A stretch of DNA of 64,000 nt from Amoebidium appalachense (GCA_963693365.1 CAVNZM010000005.1:12524001-12588000), one strand, 5' to 3'; numbered from the stretch's first letter, positions 1 to 15,613 are shown. Numbers and translations are program-made. Notes: generated by a model not told the origin, from the sequence alone.

Positions 1-289
1 ATACGTGCCCACATATCACATAGGCAGTCTGTAAAATAGCAGGCAAGAAGAAAAAAAAAAAAAACCAACCAAAAAAAAAAGGTGGGGGGGGGACAAGAGG
101 GTAAGTATGCGGCTATAACGGATCATGAAGGACAGGTTCATGCAGATACAGTGTGCATGTTGAGGGTAAGCAGGAAAGGGCTGGAATCTGGAAGTGAGGC
201 GCAGAATTGGGGGTTAAGGGTAGGTTTGTACACGGTTTAAGACACGCTTTGAACCCCATAGCAGCATTTCCTCCATTATTGACCCCCCG

Positions 290-341
<52 letters not shown>

Positions 342-492
342 AAACACACCAACCCGTTACCTATCAACATCACCACAGCCACCAATCCACACACGACCGT
401 TCACTTACCCACCTTCCCCCCCCCCCCCCTCCCCCTCGCCCCCCATTTCCAATCACACACGAGCACAGTTTCACACACACACCGGCACGTAC
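1..492. other. Left edge: intron or 3' part of the mosaic gene
   Basis: Poly-A and poly-G near 50-93, unique sequence to about 280, then a C-run of about 50 nt (290-340). On the minus strand the unique part could encode GFKACLKPCT (about 205-262), but I see no convincing splice pair, so no exon is called. Confidence 0.4.
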
Positions 493-666
493 TTGTGCAG
501 TTATATGTCGGACACGGCTCTGTCTGCTCCCTCAATCCCTCACAATCCTCGCTCACTCTTGCCCCCGCACATGTGCGTTTACGTGTGCGCACCCCCGCCA
601 TGCCCTCCCCACACATCCCATTGCACGTGCTCCATTGGCCCCAAGGAGCCCACGTGGGTACGGCCA
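493..666 (-). CDS. Exon 31: TSP1 repeat 3
   Basis: A 174-nt phase 1-1 exon with acceptor CGGCAG and donor GTACGT. It encodes [17 protein letters not shown], then [18 protein letters not shown] and EPCPTYNC. The Trp triplet, the basic R-x-R-K-R-x-C strand and six Cys are complete. The gene continues to the left of this exon. Confidence 0.9.
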
Positions 667-736
667 CTGCCGGGCAGATAACGTCGGTGCATGCCTCAGT
701 CTGTGTGTGTGTGTGTGTGTGTGTGTACGTGTGTGT

Positions 737-767
<31 letters not shown>

Positions 768-1150
768 GCGGCGGGGAGAGAGAGAGGGGGGGGGGGAGTA
801 GGAGGAGAGATGTTAGAATGGTGGTAGGGTATGAGGTAGAACTACACAAAGATAGTCAAGGACACCACGGCACAGAGAATGAAAGATGAGCACACAAAGT
901 TTCTGACACAAAGGCACGCTTTAACATCTGGGGCTCAAGTAATCCATGGTCTCTCCCTCTATATGTGCGTGTTTGCGTGCATGTGCATGTGTTTGTGTTT
1001 GTGTTTGTATTTTGTGTGTGTGTGTGTGTGTGTACGCGCGCGTGCATGCCAGGCATTGGTTTCGGCCAGTGCACTTTTGGCTTGGGTGTTATGAATGGCC
1101 CCAATGCTACAGGTAACGTTGCGAGCTGTATTCATCCATCATCCCCCCCC

Positions 1151-1183
<33 letters not shown>

Positions 1184-1957
1184 CGACCCCCCCCCCCCCC
1201 CCCCCATCTTCCCCTCCCACCCCCCCACACCCCCTTCCCCCATGTCCCACACACACACCTCCACAGCGTCTCCGTCGCACTGCCCCCCCTGGCACGTTCT
1301 TGTTCTGCTCCGTGTTGCTTTGAGCAGCCCACACTGCCCCTCACACTGCCCCCATACACTCCAAGCCGCCCACCCCGTTTGTGTGGTAGACCCTGTGACT
1401 GTCGATGTCGTGAGGCCTCCCCCTCCGCTGGGCACAGGGTCGGCTGAAACCGTCAGTAGGGGGGCTGGTGCTGTGCATGTGATTGGGTTAGGATCATGTG
1501 TGATGTGTGGACAGATATGGTTGGGGATGTTTTACATCAGTATGGTGTTGCAATAGAACCGCCCCCCCCCCCCCCCCCCCCCCCCCTCCCCCCAGCCCCA
1601 CCTTCCGGTTCCCTGCTTACCTAAAAAGAAAATCAAAAAGAACGAAGAAGAAACATAAACAACACACACGCACACGCACACATACACACGCGCGCACACA
1701 CACAACACACACACACCCATTTTCCATCTGTCCCTTCCTCCTTCATTATATGGTGATGGTAGACTTAATGCACACTTCCATAACCGTACTAGAAGGGAAA
1801 CGGAACACCCATTACACATAACGGTATAGTCCACAACAATCACACGATGATTGCCATTTAGGGAGATGAAGGGGGCGTTACCATTGGCTGCCTGGTGTGC
1901 TGCAAGGGTGTAGCCACTCTTCCTGAACGCTACCTGCGCCTCAAAGAGCGAGTTGGG

Positions 1958-2010
<53 letters not shown>

Positions 2011-3546
2011 GGGGGGGGGGAGGGGTATGTGAACATGTGTGTGTGTGGGCGCGGTCGAGTGTGCACGCGGATGTAGGAGGGGCACGAATTAGCAAGGAAT
2101 TGCTTAGTACAGATTGCCGGTCAAACCCCCTTCCCCCCCCCCCCCCCTCCCCCCCCCCCCCCCCTTCCCCCCCCCCCCCCCCCCCTCCCCCCTCCTCCTG
2201 CCAGCCCCTCCTTTGGGGGCGGATCTGCCATTAAAATTGACCCATTTTCGCTGACACCTTCCCCGCGCGATGTAACACCTAAACTAGCACACATGTATAT
2301 GGTCTGCTCGTGCACATTCTGTCTTTGTGTCCCTGCCTATTGTCACATCTCTGCTTCTATGTGGTTTCACACACACGATTAGACACGGGTCCTCCTAGCC
2401 TCGTCTCTCGTTATACCCCCCCCCCCCCCCCCCCCAAAAGCCCTCCCCAACCCTCCCCCCCCCCCCCCCCCTCCCCCCCCCCCCCCCCAAAATAAAAATA
2501 AAAATTATATCTCTCTGTTCGACCCTTTGGCACACATGTCCATCCCTATGCTACAAGTGCATTTGCCTGCCTGTGAGCCATACCAGGAGTTTTGCACCGA
2601 CAGACTCGGAAGCAAAGACGGTGGTCGGGTCTATGGTGACGGGATCCCCATAGAGGCCAGCCACGATGGGCTGAAAGTAGGCGTGGGCTGTGGACGTGGG
2701 GGGCCAGAATTGGTAGTTGCGGGTGCGCTGAGTGGTGTTGTTGCCCCTGTTGTGCAAGACTTACGTAAGGTGGTGCTACGTAGAGTCCAAAAGAGATGAG
2801 GCGTTGCGGTGAGGTAGTGATAAAATGCACTAAAAGTAGCACCTATTATGGCCACATATAGCCTTCCATAGGAAATAAAAAAGCGCATTAGTGGAAGTAC
2901 AACCACTGTTGTAGAATTTAGTATAATAAGCCAGTGGTCGCATATTTTGCTTGATAGCAGTTGCTATTATTATGCATATCTGGACAATAGGGACTTTTGT
3001 TCACAGTAGAAATCAATCTACATTCACCCCTCTTTTCGCTTCTTCAACTCCCTTTCCATCTTCCACAATTCAGCACAAGGGCAGGAAAGGTGTCCTGAAA
3101 CAACACGAGTCAAGTATCAACAAAGGAATCAAAGTCTCTCCATTGTGTGTTAGCAGTTTAGGGAAGGTCGGCAGAGAGGGGACGAGGGGGAGGGGGGGGG
3201 GGGGGGGGGGAAGGGGGGAGAGAGGAGGGGGATTTTTACCTGTGGTTGAAATTCCAAATGGTCAGATACTTTGAGTTCTGCGGCAGCACATTAGCTTCCC
3301 CGCCACTGCCGGTCAGAATGCCGCCCGTGACGCTGTCCCAGAGGATGTTAAAGGTGGTGCGGGCGTGGGAGTCCACGCGGGCACCCACGGGCATTTGGGC
3401 CCTTAAAGCAACCATGTTTGTGTTGCACGAGGCCGTGCTGGGGCCGTGCCACTGCAGCGACAAGGTGTCAGCCACGAGGATGCCGTAGCCCCGCATGCTG
3501 TTGACCCCAAAGTGGCCCTGCTTGCCTGTGACTTGCACATTTTGGA

Positions 3547-3579
<33 letters not shown>

Positions 3580-3842
3580 TGGTGGTGGTGGTGGGGAGGG
3601 GGGGGGGGGGGGGGGGGGGGGTTTATGTCAGTGAGGAGATGAAGAAGCTTTGGCAGCATGTATGGGAAAGTAACAAGCAGGAGGGGGAACATTCAGTAAA
3701 GGTTGGTGGCTAGGGAATGTATACTTTGCCAGGGATGCGCATGGGTGGGTGGGTGGTGGTGGTCGTTGGCGGTGTTTGTTTGTATGTGTTCGTGTGTGTG
3801 CAGGCGCTCGCGCATGGCAGACGGGGATGGCTGGCCGGCCGG

Positions 3843-3920
<78 letters not shown>

Positions 3921-4642
3921 GGGGGCATATCATTACTGTGCAAGCCATAGATGAGTCGAGCAGCACGGCCACGCTGACGCTATCGAAGACCACATTGCGC
4001 ACCCAGCAGTTACGCGCATTGCTGAACCCTACAGGGCTCCACCCGTAGTCGTCTGTGGGTGACCCGTGGTGCACAAATGACCCATTTACGTGCTTCCACG
4101 CACCTGCGTTGGGTGAAGAAGGGGATTGGATTGGAACGAATGTGGGTGTTGGTGTGTGGTGTTGAAACAAAGGCATAAGGGGGTGGTGGTGTGTGCTTTC
4201 GGCCACTGCTTAACGAAAAGAAATACTTCGGTGTGTGCAGGGTATATCTCATGATATAGTTCTGTAAGCCAAGTATATGTATCGCATGACATATATCTGG
4301 ATGTAGCCGGGTATATCTCCTAGTACACTTCTGTATGCCAAATATATCCCCGTGATAGATTTCTGTATGCCGTTCTGTATGCTATATCTATATATATATA
4401 TATATATATATATATCAGGGGTGATATACTTCTGTATGCCGAGTATATCTCCGTGATTTATTACTGCAGCCAGGGGACTACCGAACTTTTCTTATCTCAC
4501 ATCTCTTCTACTCTTTACTCTAAGACCCTGAAATAGGTGGCCGGTTATATCTTCTGCATGGTGGAATGGATCATCTTGTATGCTGGGTACACCTCCGCAC
4601 GCACCAACGCCAACACACGATTGAGTTCGTTTTTTTTTTTTT

Positions 4643-4673
<31 letters not shown>

Positions 4674-5800
4674 GGAGGGGGGAGGGGGGGGGGGGGGGGG
4701 GGGGGGGGAGGATATACTTGTGATGGTCATTTCCTCTATGCCCACCTCCTCCACGAATTTGTAGGGGTTGACGGTGATGGTGTTGGGTGCACTCATGTAC
4801 ACCTGGGCACAATATTAGTGTAGGGTATCGAGTGTGTGCTGGTGCGTGTGCGTGTGCGCACGTGTGTATGTGTGTATGTGTGTATGTGTGTATGTGTGTG
4901 TGTGTGTGTGTGTGTGCGTGTGCGCGTGCGTGTGCGTGTGTGTGTGTGGACGCGCGCCTGCGCGTGTGTGCGTGCATGCGTGCGTCTGAGCGTATGCGCA
5001 CACGTGTGTGTTGTGGTGGTTTGTGCATTCACACGCAGGCACACTCACGTGTGTATTTCCTCGTATTTGCGTGGTTCATTGATGTGTGTGTTCAGGTGTT
5101 GGTGCAGGTGTTTGCTTTTTGATTGTGTGTGCATGTGCATAGATGTACATTTGCCTGAGCGCGCAAATCACAAACACATTCATCTATTCTAAAGCCCCGT
5201 GTGCACACGTGTGAAGTGATTGCTTGGGGGCGATTGCAGCATGCCCTTTGGTCGGTGGGAAATTGCAAAAATATCCCGGTTATCGAATATCCCGAAGAAA
5301 TATCCCGTGTCACGCATACTAGTTGCTATTCTGGTGCGCAAAGATATTTTTTGAAGGAGCTTCTTGAAATATTTGGTGATATATTGAGCTTAATTTACGG
5401 AACATTACGGGATATTTCCATTTGATATCCAGGGGCCATTTTCGGGATATTTTTGGCATGGGCCTAGTGGTCGGTCACGTACGTTAGCCTGGATGGGCTC
5501 CACCAGGGTGATTGAGTTATCTGCGGCGCTGACTGACTCGATGCAGTGCAGCAGGCGCAGGTACGGTCCCTCCTTGAACGCCATGGTCCATGTCTGGCGG
5601 GAGGTGGGTGGGGGGAGGGAGGGGGGGGGGGGGGGGGGGGGGTGGGGAAGGAGGGGGAGGGGACAAGGGGGGGGGGGAGGGGGGAGGGGAGGGGGGGGAA
5701 AGGCAGAATTCACATGGTGAGAAGGGATATTTACATGTTGAAGGAGGTGTGTGCATTCAGTGGGGCCGTGAGATAGAAAGAAAGGGGATGTGTGTGTGTA

Positions 5801-5840
<40 letters not shown>

Positions 5841-5865
5841 TGTGTATGTGTGTGTGTGTGTGTGC

Positions 5866-5896
<31 letters not shown>

Positions 5897-6139
5897 CACG
5901 GTGATTGACTGTGATTCCTTTCCCTCTCCCTGACCACCGAGGCAGCGTGATGCGGAAACGGAAGATTTGGCAAAGGAAGGTCTGCTGTAGGGTGGAGAAC
6001 AGAGCCGGGTACATAGCAGACGTGAGACGGCACGTGTGTGCTTGTGTTATGTTGGAGAGGAAAGGGGGAAATGCTGTGTGTGTGTGTGTGTGTGATTTCA
6101 ATATGTTTATTATTATTATTATTATTATTATTATTTCTT

Positions 6140-6171
<32 letters not shown>

Positions 6172-7367
6172 GACGGCCTTACGGGATCAAGCTGCCTGTT
6201 CTCGTAGAAGAACCCTGTTGTCTTGTTATCGTTCTGACTGCACGGCACATGCTGTTAGATAAGACCCCCTCTCCCCCTCTTCCTCTCTTCCCCCCGCCCC
6301 CACCTCTCCTGCCTTCTGCGTGAAATGAAATCACTTCGACAAAAACAAACCAGCCATGTGCATACAGGAGGCTGTGAGGGGTAACCCCGAGCCGAACGGC
6401 CGGAAGCAAAAATCGACCAGATTTGAAAAATAGAAAGAAAATCATAAAAAGCGGCCCAAGTGGCCAAAACGCAACAAAACATGTAAAAACACAAATATAG
6501 ACATCTTTACATGTTTTTGTTGCATTTTGGCCACTTGGGCCGCTTTGAATGAATTTCCTCCCACTATTTTTCAGATCTGGCCGGCAAAATTGGGGGCAGG
6601 TCGCTAAGGAAATATACCTCGACAGGAAAAGAACCCCGTCTATAAAGAAAATCATAGTCAACTCCCGGGCCGGTATTTTTGGTGTCTTTCGAAAGTAGAC
6701 AACATTATACTAAAATTGGGCAATAATTCCTGGCGCCATGACTATTACGCAACAGGCGCTATACAATTTCAAAGGTCACCGATACATTTATTTTTGAAAC
6801 GGATGCAAAAGTGCATCGGCGATCCGGTCGGGCTTAACAGAACCATTACCCCTATCAATCCTCCAAGCAACCACACGATGAAAAAGCAATTCGCAGCACA
6901 AAGCACGGCGGTGGGTGATTACGTGAGGAGAAGGCTTGGTGGACTGGTGGCCTTTGCGTGCCTGCGTGTGGGGAAAGCGGGTGGGGTGGGATGGGGGAAG
7001 GGGGGAGGGGGGGGGGGGGGGGGGGGGGGGGCTTACGAAATGAGCAGACAGGACCCAGGATTGAAGCCACTGACTAAGCTAACGAAGATCTGTGATTGGG
7101 TAAAAGAGACGTAAGAAGGCACCACAGAATGTTCACACATATGCTCTCTGACACAGCTGATAGACAATCTTGAACAGAAAAAGGCACACTGCACACGTGT
7201 TTCCATTTCCCCTTACTGCACGCACAAATACAACACACTGCCCATGCATTTCGATTTCCCCTTACTGAACGCCCAAATATAACTCCTCTCTTCCTCCCCC
7301 CTCCCCCCTCCCCGCTCTCCACACCGCTATCAGCGCCACATAAACCATGTACTCCCCTCTGCCATAC

Positions 7368-7440
<73 letters not shown>

Positions 7441-8068
7441 TAGGCATCCCCCACCACAACCCTAACCCCCCCCCCCCCCCCCCCCCCCCAACTCCCCATC
7501 CCCATCCCCACCCACCTTCCTGTCGCCCCTCTTCAGGTTTTTCGTCAGAAACACCCGAGGATTCTGTTTACCCACTCCCTGGATGGGTGAAACGAAATAA
7601 GTGTCAATTTTCAGCTTGCAGTGCCCCCCATGTGCATGCTAGCGTGTTACGAGTGCGCCAGCACATATCGGGTAGGGGGAACGTACAGACGTGTGATGTG
7701 CAAACACGCCAAACCACTCTGTGAGGTGATCAAAAAAAAAAATCGTTCATGCTGCAAGTGCTCATTAGCACCCATCCCCCCCCATCCCCCCCTCCCCCCT
7801 TTCCCCCCTTCTTCCCGGCCCATGTAACCCCCTCCACATCACCCCTTACACACCCTGTTTGCCCGTTCCCCTCCCTTTCCCTCACCCTCTTACCCCTCCC
7901 GTCCCACCCTCCCCACTGCCACCCGTGCACCTACTCCCATATCATCTCATCCCCTCCATCGTCTCTTGCTCCTCACTCCCTCCTCTTCCTTCCCCTCTCC
8001 TCGCCTGCCACACACAAATGCACGAAATTATGACCGCGGTCGCTACAGCAGGTCCCAAAAAATTGAAC

Positions 8069-8152
<84 letters not shown>

Positions 8153-8441
8153 ATCCCTACCTGGAACATGAGGTTGTTGTACCCAAGCACCCCAATGGGG
8201 TTTTCAGCATCGAAATACAGCGTGGTGGCAGCAGTGCTGTGGAGATCGGTCAGCGCCAGACAAAGATAAAATTGAATAATTAAACCAATTGAATAATTAA
8301 ACCAATAGTTGCTTTTTGTTAATCTTGCTCATTCATGGAACATAAACATCAAGAGTTTTTCTTTTAACGTGGTGACATCAATGGTTTGAGCAGTTGGGGG
8401 GCTGAGCTGTGTGTGTGTCTGGTTGAAAAAGACGGGTGGTG

Positions 8442-8476
<35 letters not shown>

Positions 8477-8891
8477 GGGGAGGTATAGGAACGTGGAGAT
8501 GAACACGAGAGAGAGAGGAGAGAGAGAGAAGCTCTGTTTACATACATACACAGGCACGGTGCAGAAGAAAGAATGAAGCCAAAAAACGAGTACATTAACA
8601 ATTTTCACATGATATGGGGAACCATTGATAGCAGCGTTGGGGGTGGGGGAGAGGGGGTGGTCAGAATGCTTTACAGAGTACGAAGTGCACATCCACGACA
8701 GACAAAACAGTGTAGAGTGCAAAGAACAATGTCTGTGTGTTTGGGTGTGTGTGTGTGTGTGGGGGGGTGTTTACCCAGCACCACGGACCACAATATTGCT
8801 TGCGGTGATTCCAAACATGTACAGGTCAGAGGAGGATGTCCAGTTGACGGCAGGATTGCTAAGATACCACATGCCCTGTGGGGGAAGGGGT

Positions 8892-8930
<39 letters not shown>

Positions 8931-9072
8931 GTTAAATTGGTGTACTTGTGTGAATGTGTGCATGCATGTGCATGTGCGTGTGCGTGCATATGTGTGGGCG
9001 TGTGCACACGTGCGTGAGAGAGAGAGTGTGTGTGTATGTGTGTGTTAGTGTTAGTGTGTGTGTGTGTGTGTG

Positions 9073-9103
<31 letters not shown>

Positions 9104-9122
9104 TGTGTGTATGTGTGTGTGC

Positions 9123-9158
<36 letters not shown>

Positions 9159-10399
9159 ACTTGTGTGTGTGTGTCTGTATGTGTGTGTGTGTGGGGGGGG
9201 GGGGGGGGGGGGGGGAAGGGGGGGAGGGGGGGGGGGGGGGGGGGAGGGCAGAGGGGGGAGGAGGTGTTGAAGTTGGCGTATTTGTGAGCATGGTGTGCGT
9301 GTGAGCGTGTGTATGTATGCAGGCCTTTGTGTTTGTGAACATGTGCTTGTGTGTGTGTGCGTGTGTATGTGTATGCATATGCCGTAACCCCCCAACCAGT
9401 CTGACCAAACGACCATATCCCCTCAGCCCCTGCAGAAAACACTGCATACCGTCTCCTCTCTTCCCACCACCCCTTTTTCCTACTTTGACCTGTAACTTTG
9501 ATGTGCGTTGGTGGCCAAAAGGAAGAGACAGAAAAAAAGGGAGAGGAGGGGAGTGGGGGGGGGGGGGGGGGGGGGGGGGGGGAGGGGGGGGACTAATACG
9601 GCTGGGAAGTAGATGACACCCCCACCAGCGGCAATAGCAGCAGTAATAGCGGCCTTAAACTGTGGACCAATCACATGGTATTGTTAGTGCACGTGAGGTG
9701 CTCTGGCCAATCGAAACAGCACAACACGTGATCGTGTATTAACCACAACTTTAGGCTGGCAAATCAATCTCTGGTATGCAGCCTGGAGTAGTACACACAT
9801 TGCGGTAACAATATTGTTTCTTTAACAAATTGGTGGGAAGCTGGAGAGAGAAAACAACAAAGCCAAATGAAGGTTGGTAAGAAAAAAACATTGGTAAGAG
9901 GGTTCCATGGGGAAGAACGACAAGATCAATTTTATTATCAGGGAAGGGGGGAAGAGGGGGAAGGGGGGGGGGGGGGGGGGGGGGGGGGGAGGAGCACTTA
10001 CGCCAGTGTCACAGTATTTGACGTTGTTTACACAACCGTATGCAGTCTGTATATGGGGTAGGCCAGTGGTGATAGGAGAGAAAGAGGAGGGGGGAGAGGG
10101 GGAGAGGGGGAGAGGGGGAGAGGGGGAGAGGGGTGGGGTGGGGAAGGGGGGGGGGAGAGAGGGGGGGTCAGTTCGTAAGGTAACAGAAGATGTCCTTTTT
10201 ATCTATGCTATGCTGGGATGTGACTCTAGCGGTGCTGATATCTATCCGATATGCTAAGAATGCAGCGAGCTGTTCCACATGACGATTCAAGTTTTTTTTT
10301 GATCGCCTTGCTCCTACCAGAGAAAGTACGAAGGCCAGGGGGGGGGGAGGAAAAACGAAGTGCAGGAAGAGAGGGAGAGGAGCGAGGTGGGGTGGGATT

Positions 10400-10439
<40 letters not shown>

Positions 10440-11138
10440 GGGGGGGGGGGGGGAGGGGGGGGAGGGGGGAGGGGGGAGGGGACGGGGTTGTAACACAGTT
10501 TCTTCTAAGTTCAGCTAGTGGTGACAGCAAGAGGTATGTGGTGGGGTGGGTCCTATGTGTACGCACTCATACCACATCGAAGATGGGGTCTGTGGGCGTG
10601 GGGATGGATGCACTCTGGTAGCGGTACCCGACATAGCTGAAGTCCGGTAGCTGTGTGTGTGTGTGTGGGTGGGTGGGTGGGTGGGTGAGGGGAGGGGAGG
10701 GGAGGTGGGTGGGAGGGGGGAGGGGGGAGGACTCCGGAGTTAGGGCCAGGAAAATGGGGAAGCGCTGGGATTTGTGAGAAGCCCAATTGAGAATTGCAGG
10801 TCATAACTCGACTGCCGGCAGGCTGGGGGTCTGCATTCGTAGACTACCTCAACCATGCCTGGGCAATGGCAACGGATGGCCAGAGATGTGATGACGTCAT
10901 CGACACGTTTTGTGGATGCAAAAAAGACTCGTGCTGAGTGGTCGCTGCTAAATTATCGTACCTCAATCACTAGTGATTGCGATCTGATAAAAAAGAAATC
11001 GGCAAGATATATCACCGCCCATAGCATAAGAACACACATTAGGTTCTCTCTCACATTTCATCTGCCCATTCTTCCATCTCCTTGTATTTTGGTACTTGTT
11101 GCCACCATAAGTCCCAACCCTCCTCCTTTTCTTTTTTT

Positions 11139-11175
<37 letters not shown>

Positions 11176-11325
11176 GGGGGAGGGAGGGGGGAGGGGGAGA
11201 GGGGAGGGAGGGAGGGAAGGGGGGGGGGGGGGGGGAGGGGGGGCTTTGGGCGGTTACCTTCGGCACACGGCCAGCCTTAATATCGTCCACGTACTCCTGA
11301 AATAGGCTCGACAGCTGGGCCTCTG

Positions 11326-11390
<65 letters not shown>

Positions 11391-12697
11391 TGGGTGGGTG
11401 GGTGGGTGTGGACACACCGGTCAGCTATGTTGGTACGTGAATAAGGGGAGGGGGGGAGGGGGGGGGGAGAAGGATGATGGTGCAGGTTCTGCGTGCATGT
11501 GTGTGTGTGTGTGTGTGTGTGTGCACGTGCGCTTTCTTGGGCGACCAGGTCGACATGGAAAGGAATGCAAGTGGAGGGGAGCATGGGGGAGAGAGGGGCG
11601 GATGTTGTATGCCTTAACCGGGCAGGGGAGGTCCAATAGTAAAGCTGTGCGCATCTGCGTGTGTTTATTGTGTGTATCCAATGATGTGGCTGCGTATTCG
11701 TACGGGGTAACCTACGTCCGCAGGCATAGGTGTTGCACTGCTGGGTGGCTGGGCCGGGGCAGTTTGTGGCCGTGCCCCCCATGGTGTTTGTGCACGTGCG
11801 CGCACGGGTGCCTCCCCCGCACGTGCGGCTGCAGCTGTTCCACTGCGTCCACTCACTCGCTGCGATCAGTTGCCAAATAAGGTTAAACAACTCAGTCTAC
11901 CCACATTTCCATTCTTTGCCCCCCACCCCCCCCCCACCACACACACATACACACCCTCCCCTTTTCTGCCTAAGATTGGGCTACAGCATCGGGACACACC
12001 AACCAAGAAGGAATTGAAGGAAAGAAAACACAAGGAGAGATACCCGAGCTGTGTTAAGGAGGATGTTGTCGCCTTGTTCAGATTGAGTAAAAACGTATGG
12101 AATAGTAAGGGGCTAGCCGGTGGCAATAAAGATTTTCATTCTTTTATTATTCTTTATTTTGGTCGTGGATCAATTGGCACCTTTTTCTTTTCTTTTTTTT
12201 TTTTTTTTTTTTTGGGGGGGGGGGAGGGTGGGGTTGGGGGGGGGGGGGAGGGGGGGGAAGCAAGGGGGAGGAGGGTCATTACGCACCTCTGACGCCGGAG
12301 ACATAAGCGGAATTTGGGGTGGGGTTTGGCCTGGGCAGGCTCTTGAGGGCACACAGACCGGCAGAGGGCTGGAAGGACCACGACCGGCACGAGTCCATGG
12401 CCATGCACAACCCACAGCACTCGGATACACTGCCTGCATACAGATTGTGGGGGGTGAGAGAATTTCGAATTTCGCGGCTAATTGTATGATTTGTATGAGT
12501 GGAGGTGGATGTGGGGGCTTGTGTTCGTGTTTGGGCGATTGCTGACTGGAGAATGCAACATAGAGGCTACTAGAAGGGCACGTGGGTTTTTGGGTTCGGC
12601 GTGTGTGCATTGCAATGTGTGTCAGAAAACAAAGCCTGGCGTGGGGGGTGGGAGAAGGGAAAGGAAACAAACAGATACATACAGACCCCACCCACCC

Positions 12698-12740
<43 letters not shown>

Positions 12741-13344
12741 GCGCACACACACACCTGCCACGGTGGTGCCGATATCTGCACCCACATACAACATTCCTGC
12801 CTCCTGAGGGCATCCAAGTGCTCCTGTCAAGCCATCGTGTCAGTCATCATCCCATCCCCCCCCCCCCCCCCCCCCCCCCCCCCCTGCTTCCGCCTCCTCC
12901 TCTACCGCCCACTTCTCAACACACACACACACACACACAGACACACACAGACACACACACACACACACACATCCACCATCCATTCCAAGGTCCATCTACT
13001 CCCCTCCAATGGCCCCCCGTGGCACGCCCCCTTCCCCCCCCCCTCCCCCCCTAATAGTATTAACAATACAACATTGATCACGATAACAACAACAATAACA
13101 GTAAACCCATCCAACCACCACCCTTATACATCTTCAATTGTGCCATCCACCCCCCCCCCTCCCCCCCTTTCTTTCTCCCTCTCTATCGCTTTTTCGCTCT
13201 CTCAATCTCCCTCACATCCCCCCCCCCCCCCCCCCCCCCCCCCCACACACACACATACAAACACACACACGCACGCTTCCCTTCACCCTATCCCCCTCCT
13301 CCATCCCACAACGAGTCTCACACTACTTTCTCCCCCTCCCCCCC

Positions 13345-13387
<43 letters not shown>

Positions 13388-13653
13388 AAAAAAAAAAAAA
13401 AACAAACATGTCCTCCCCGTTCACTTCCCCAGTCCATATTCCAGTCACACCCAAAGAATCCCATGCTAACCTCCCGAGTAGTCCACCGCGTTGTCAGTCA
13501 CAAACAGGGGTGTGGCCCCGCAGTAGCCCCCACTGCTGCATGCGTACTTGGCTGGGTCTGCCTTGTCGCATATGGACACGTCACTGCCATCAGGGGCAGG
13601 GAAACCAACACCACAACGCCCATCAGGCCGGTAGCGCAGTTGCACTGGGGGAA

Positions 13654-13726
<73 letters not shown>

Positions 13727-14008
13727 GGGGGGGGGGGGGGGGGGGGGTTAGCGGGTGCTAGGGAGTATGAATGAAGTACACATCCATTCGAATACAGAAA
13801 ATGTGCCGGAAAGGGAGGGCGGGGGCGGGGGCAAGGGGAGATGAGAGCCAGGGGACACACTGCAAAACAAGAACTACACTCCGTTGCCATGCCAAACAGG
13901 CACTTAGTAGAACGGGCCGTTTTCAAGTGGGTGAAAAGTCGTCTACACTGAATTATTTCATCCAAATTCTTGCCAAGGCGGTGGAAGCTCGTCAAGGAGA
14001 TATGTGCG

Positions 14009-14074
<66 letters not shown>

Positions 14075-14799
14075 TGTGTGTGTTGGGGGGGGAAGGTGTG
14101 TTGTGGCGGGGTAGGGGGTCTCATACCATTGCATGTGCTGCCTGGCTGTGTGGTGGGGCTGTTTGTGTAGCCCGCAGCACAGCGGCCAGGCAGACACACG
14201 GCCGTGGCACAGGTGCCAGTCACCGTGTACGTCGTGTAGCCCCCCTGGCAGTTGGCCGCAGCATTGGTGCAAACTGGGGGGGGTTTGAATGCGGAACACG
14301 TTACGAAGTACGCATACACGATGAGAAGCATGGTGCAGGACACATGCAAAGGCAAACATTCAAGTATGCAACATCATCCATGCGCACAGTATGCGTCATA
14401 AGCAGAGCCCATCCTCAGGGAGGGCCCAAGTCATCAATTGCGTCTGAGTTGTGCAGACTTGGGGGGGGGGGGGGGGGGGGGGGGAAGGTTAGAAGCGGTA
14501 CACAGAAAGACACAGGCACTAGGGGAGGGGGGGGGGGAAGAGGGGGGATGGGGTAGGTGGAAAGGGGAAAGGGGGGGGGGGGGGGGGGGGGGGGGGGGTC
14601 TAAAAGGGTTGTGTGACAGCAAGGAATATATCGGGTTTGCAAGGAGGAGGCACATTCACAACACTTTCTACACTGGAACGGAATAATGCCATGTTGTAAG
14701 CTAAGGCATTGATCGTGCATGCATGCAACAAGAAACAACACCAAGAAAAGAAATGGGGCATGATGGGAAGTGAGTGAGAGAGAGGGGGAAGGGGCCTGT

Positions 14800-14830
<31 letters not shown>

Positions 14831-15551
14831 GGGGGGGGGAGGGGCACGTACTTGTGCAAGTGGAGCCCGGCAGCAGGGTGGGGTTGTTTGTGTACTTGCT
14901 GATACACTTGGCCGGCTTGCACACTGCCCCCGTGCACTGCCCCACAGTGGGGTAGTGGCTGAACCCGGCCTGGCACGCAGTCGCTGACGCACATGCTGTG
15001 GAGTGGGGAAGGGGGGAGGGTGGGGGGGTTAGAATGTTGACACTGTGTAGTACAAATTTGAAACGGAAAACGGAATGCCAAAAAGGGCATGCTATGTATG
15101 TGCATAAGAGGTTGTATGAAGAAGAATATAGTAAGTGGCCACAGAGGTTTTCTGGGGGATTCTGCAAGAACCAAGCATGTACAGGCAACGAAAGCGCACC
15201 ACTATTCAGCCAAGGGATGACAAAATCCACTTTGGAAGAGTAGGGTGCTTGGGGTGATGCTGGTGGTGGGTGGTGGGAATGGGGGGGGGGGGGGGGGGGG
15301 GAGGGGGGGGGGGGGGGGAGGGGGGGGGGGGGGGGGGGCGAGAAGGGGTGATGAGGGTTGGGGTACTACCTGTGCACACAGTGCCTGGCTGCAGGGTAAG
15401 GTTGTTAGTCCATCCCGCAGCACATTTGGCCGGCCGGCACACAGCCCCCGTGCATTGCCCGGCCGTAGAATAGAAGGAGAAACCAGGTTGGCAGCCACTA
15501 ACAGCGGCGCATGCTGTGTGTGTGTGTGTGTGTATGTGTGTGTGTGTGTGT

Positions 15552-15598
<47 letters not shown>

Positions 15599-15613
15599 TG
15601 CGTGGGCGCATAA

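Noticed and set aside
207-827. Long open frame of Pro, Cys-Val and Gly
   Set aside because: It is a translation of poly-C and GT repeats and overlaps a well-supported TSP1 exon on the other strand.
10080-10140. Regular GGGGAGAG units that might suggest a CRISPR-like array
   Set aside because: Simple-sequence DNA with no spacers, in a eukaryotic intron.
12582-13469. 295-residue plus-strand frame rich in His, Thr and Pro
   Set aside because: Made of CA and C repeats in introns of the minus-strand gene; no domain and no non-repetitive core.
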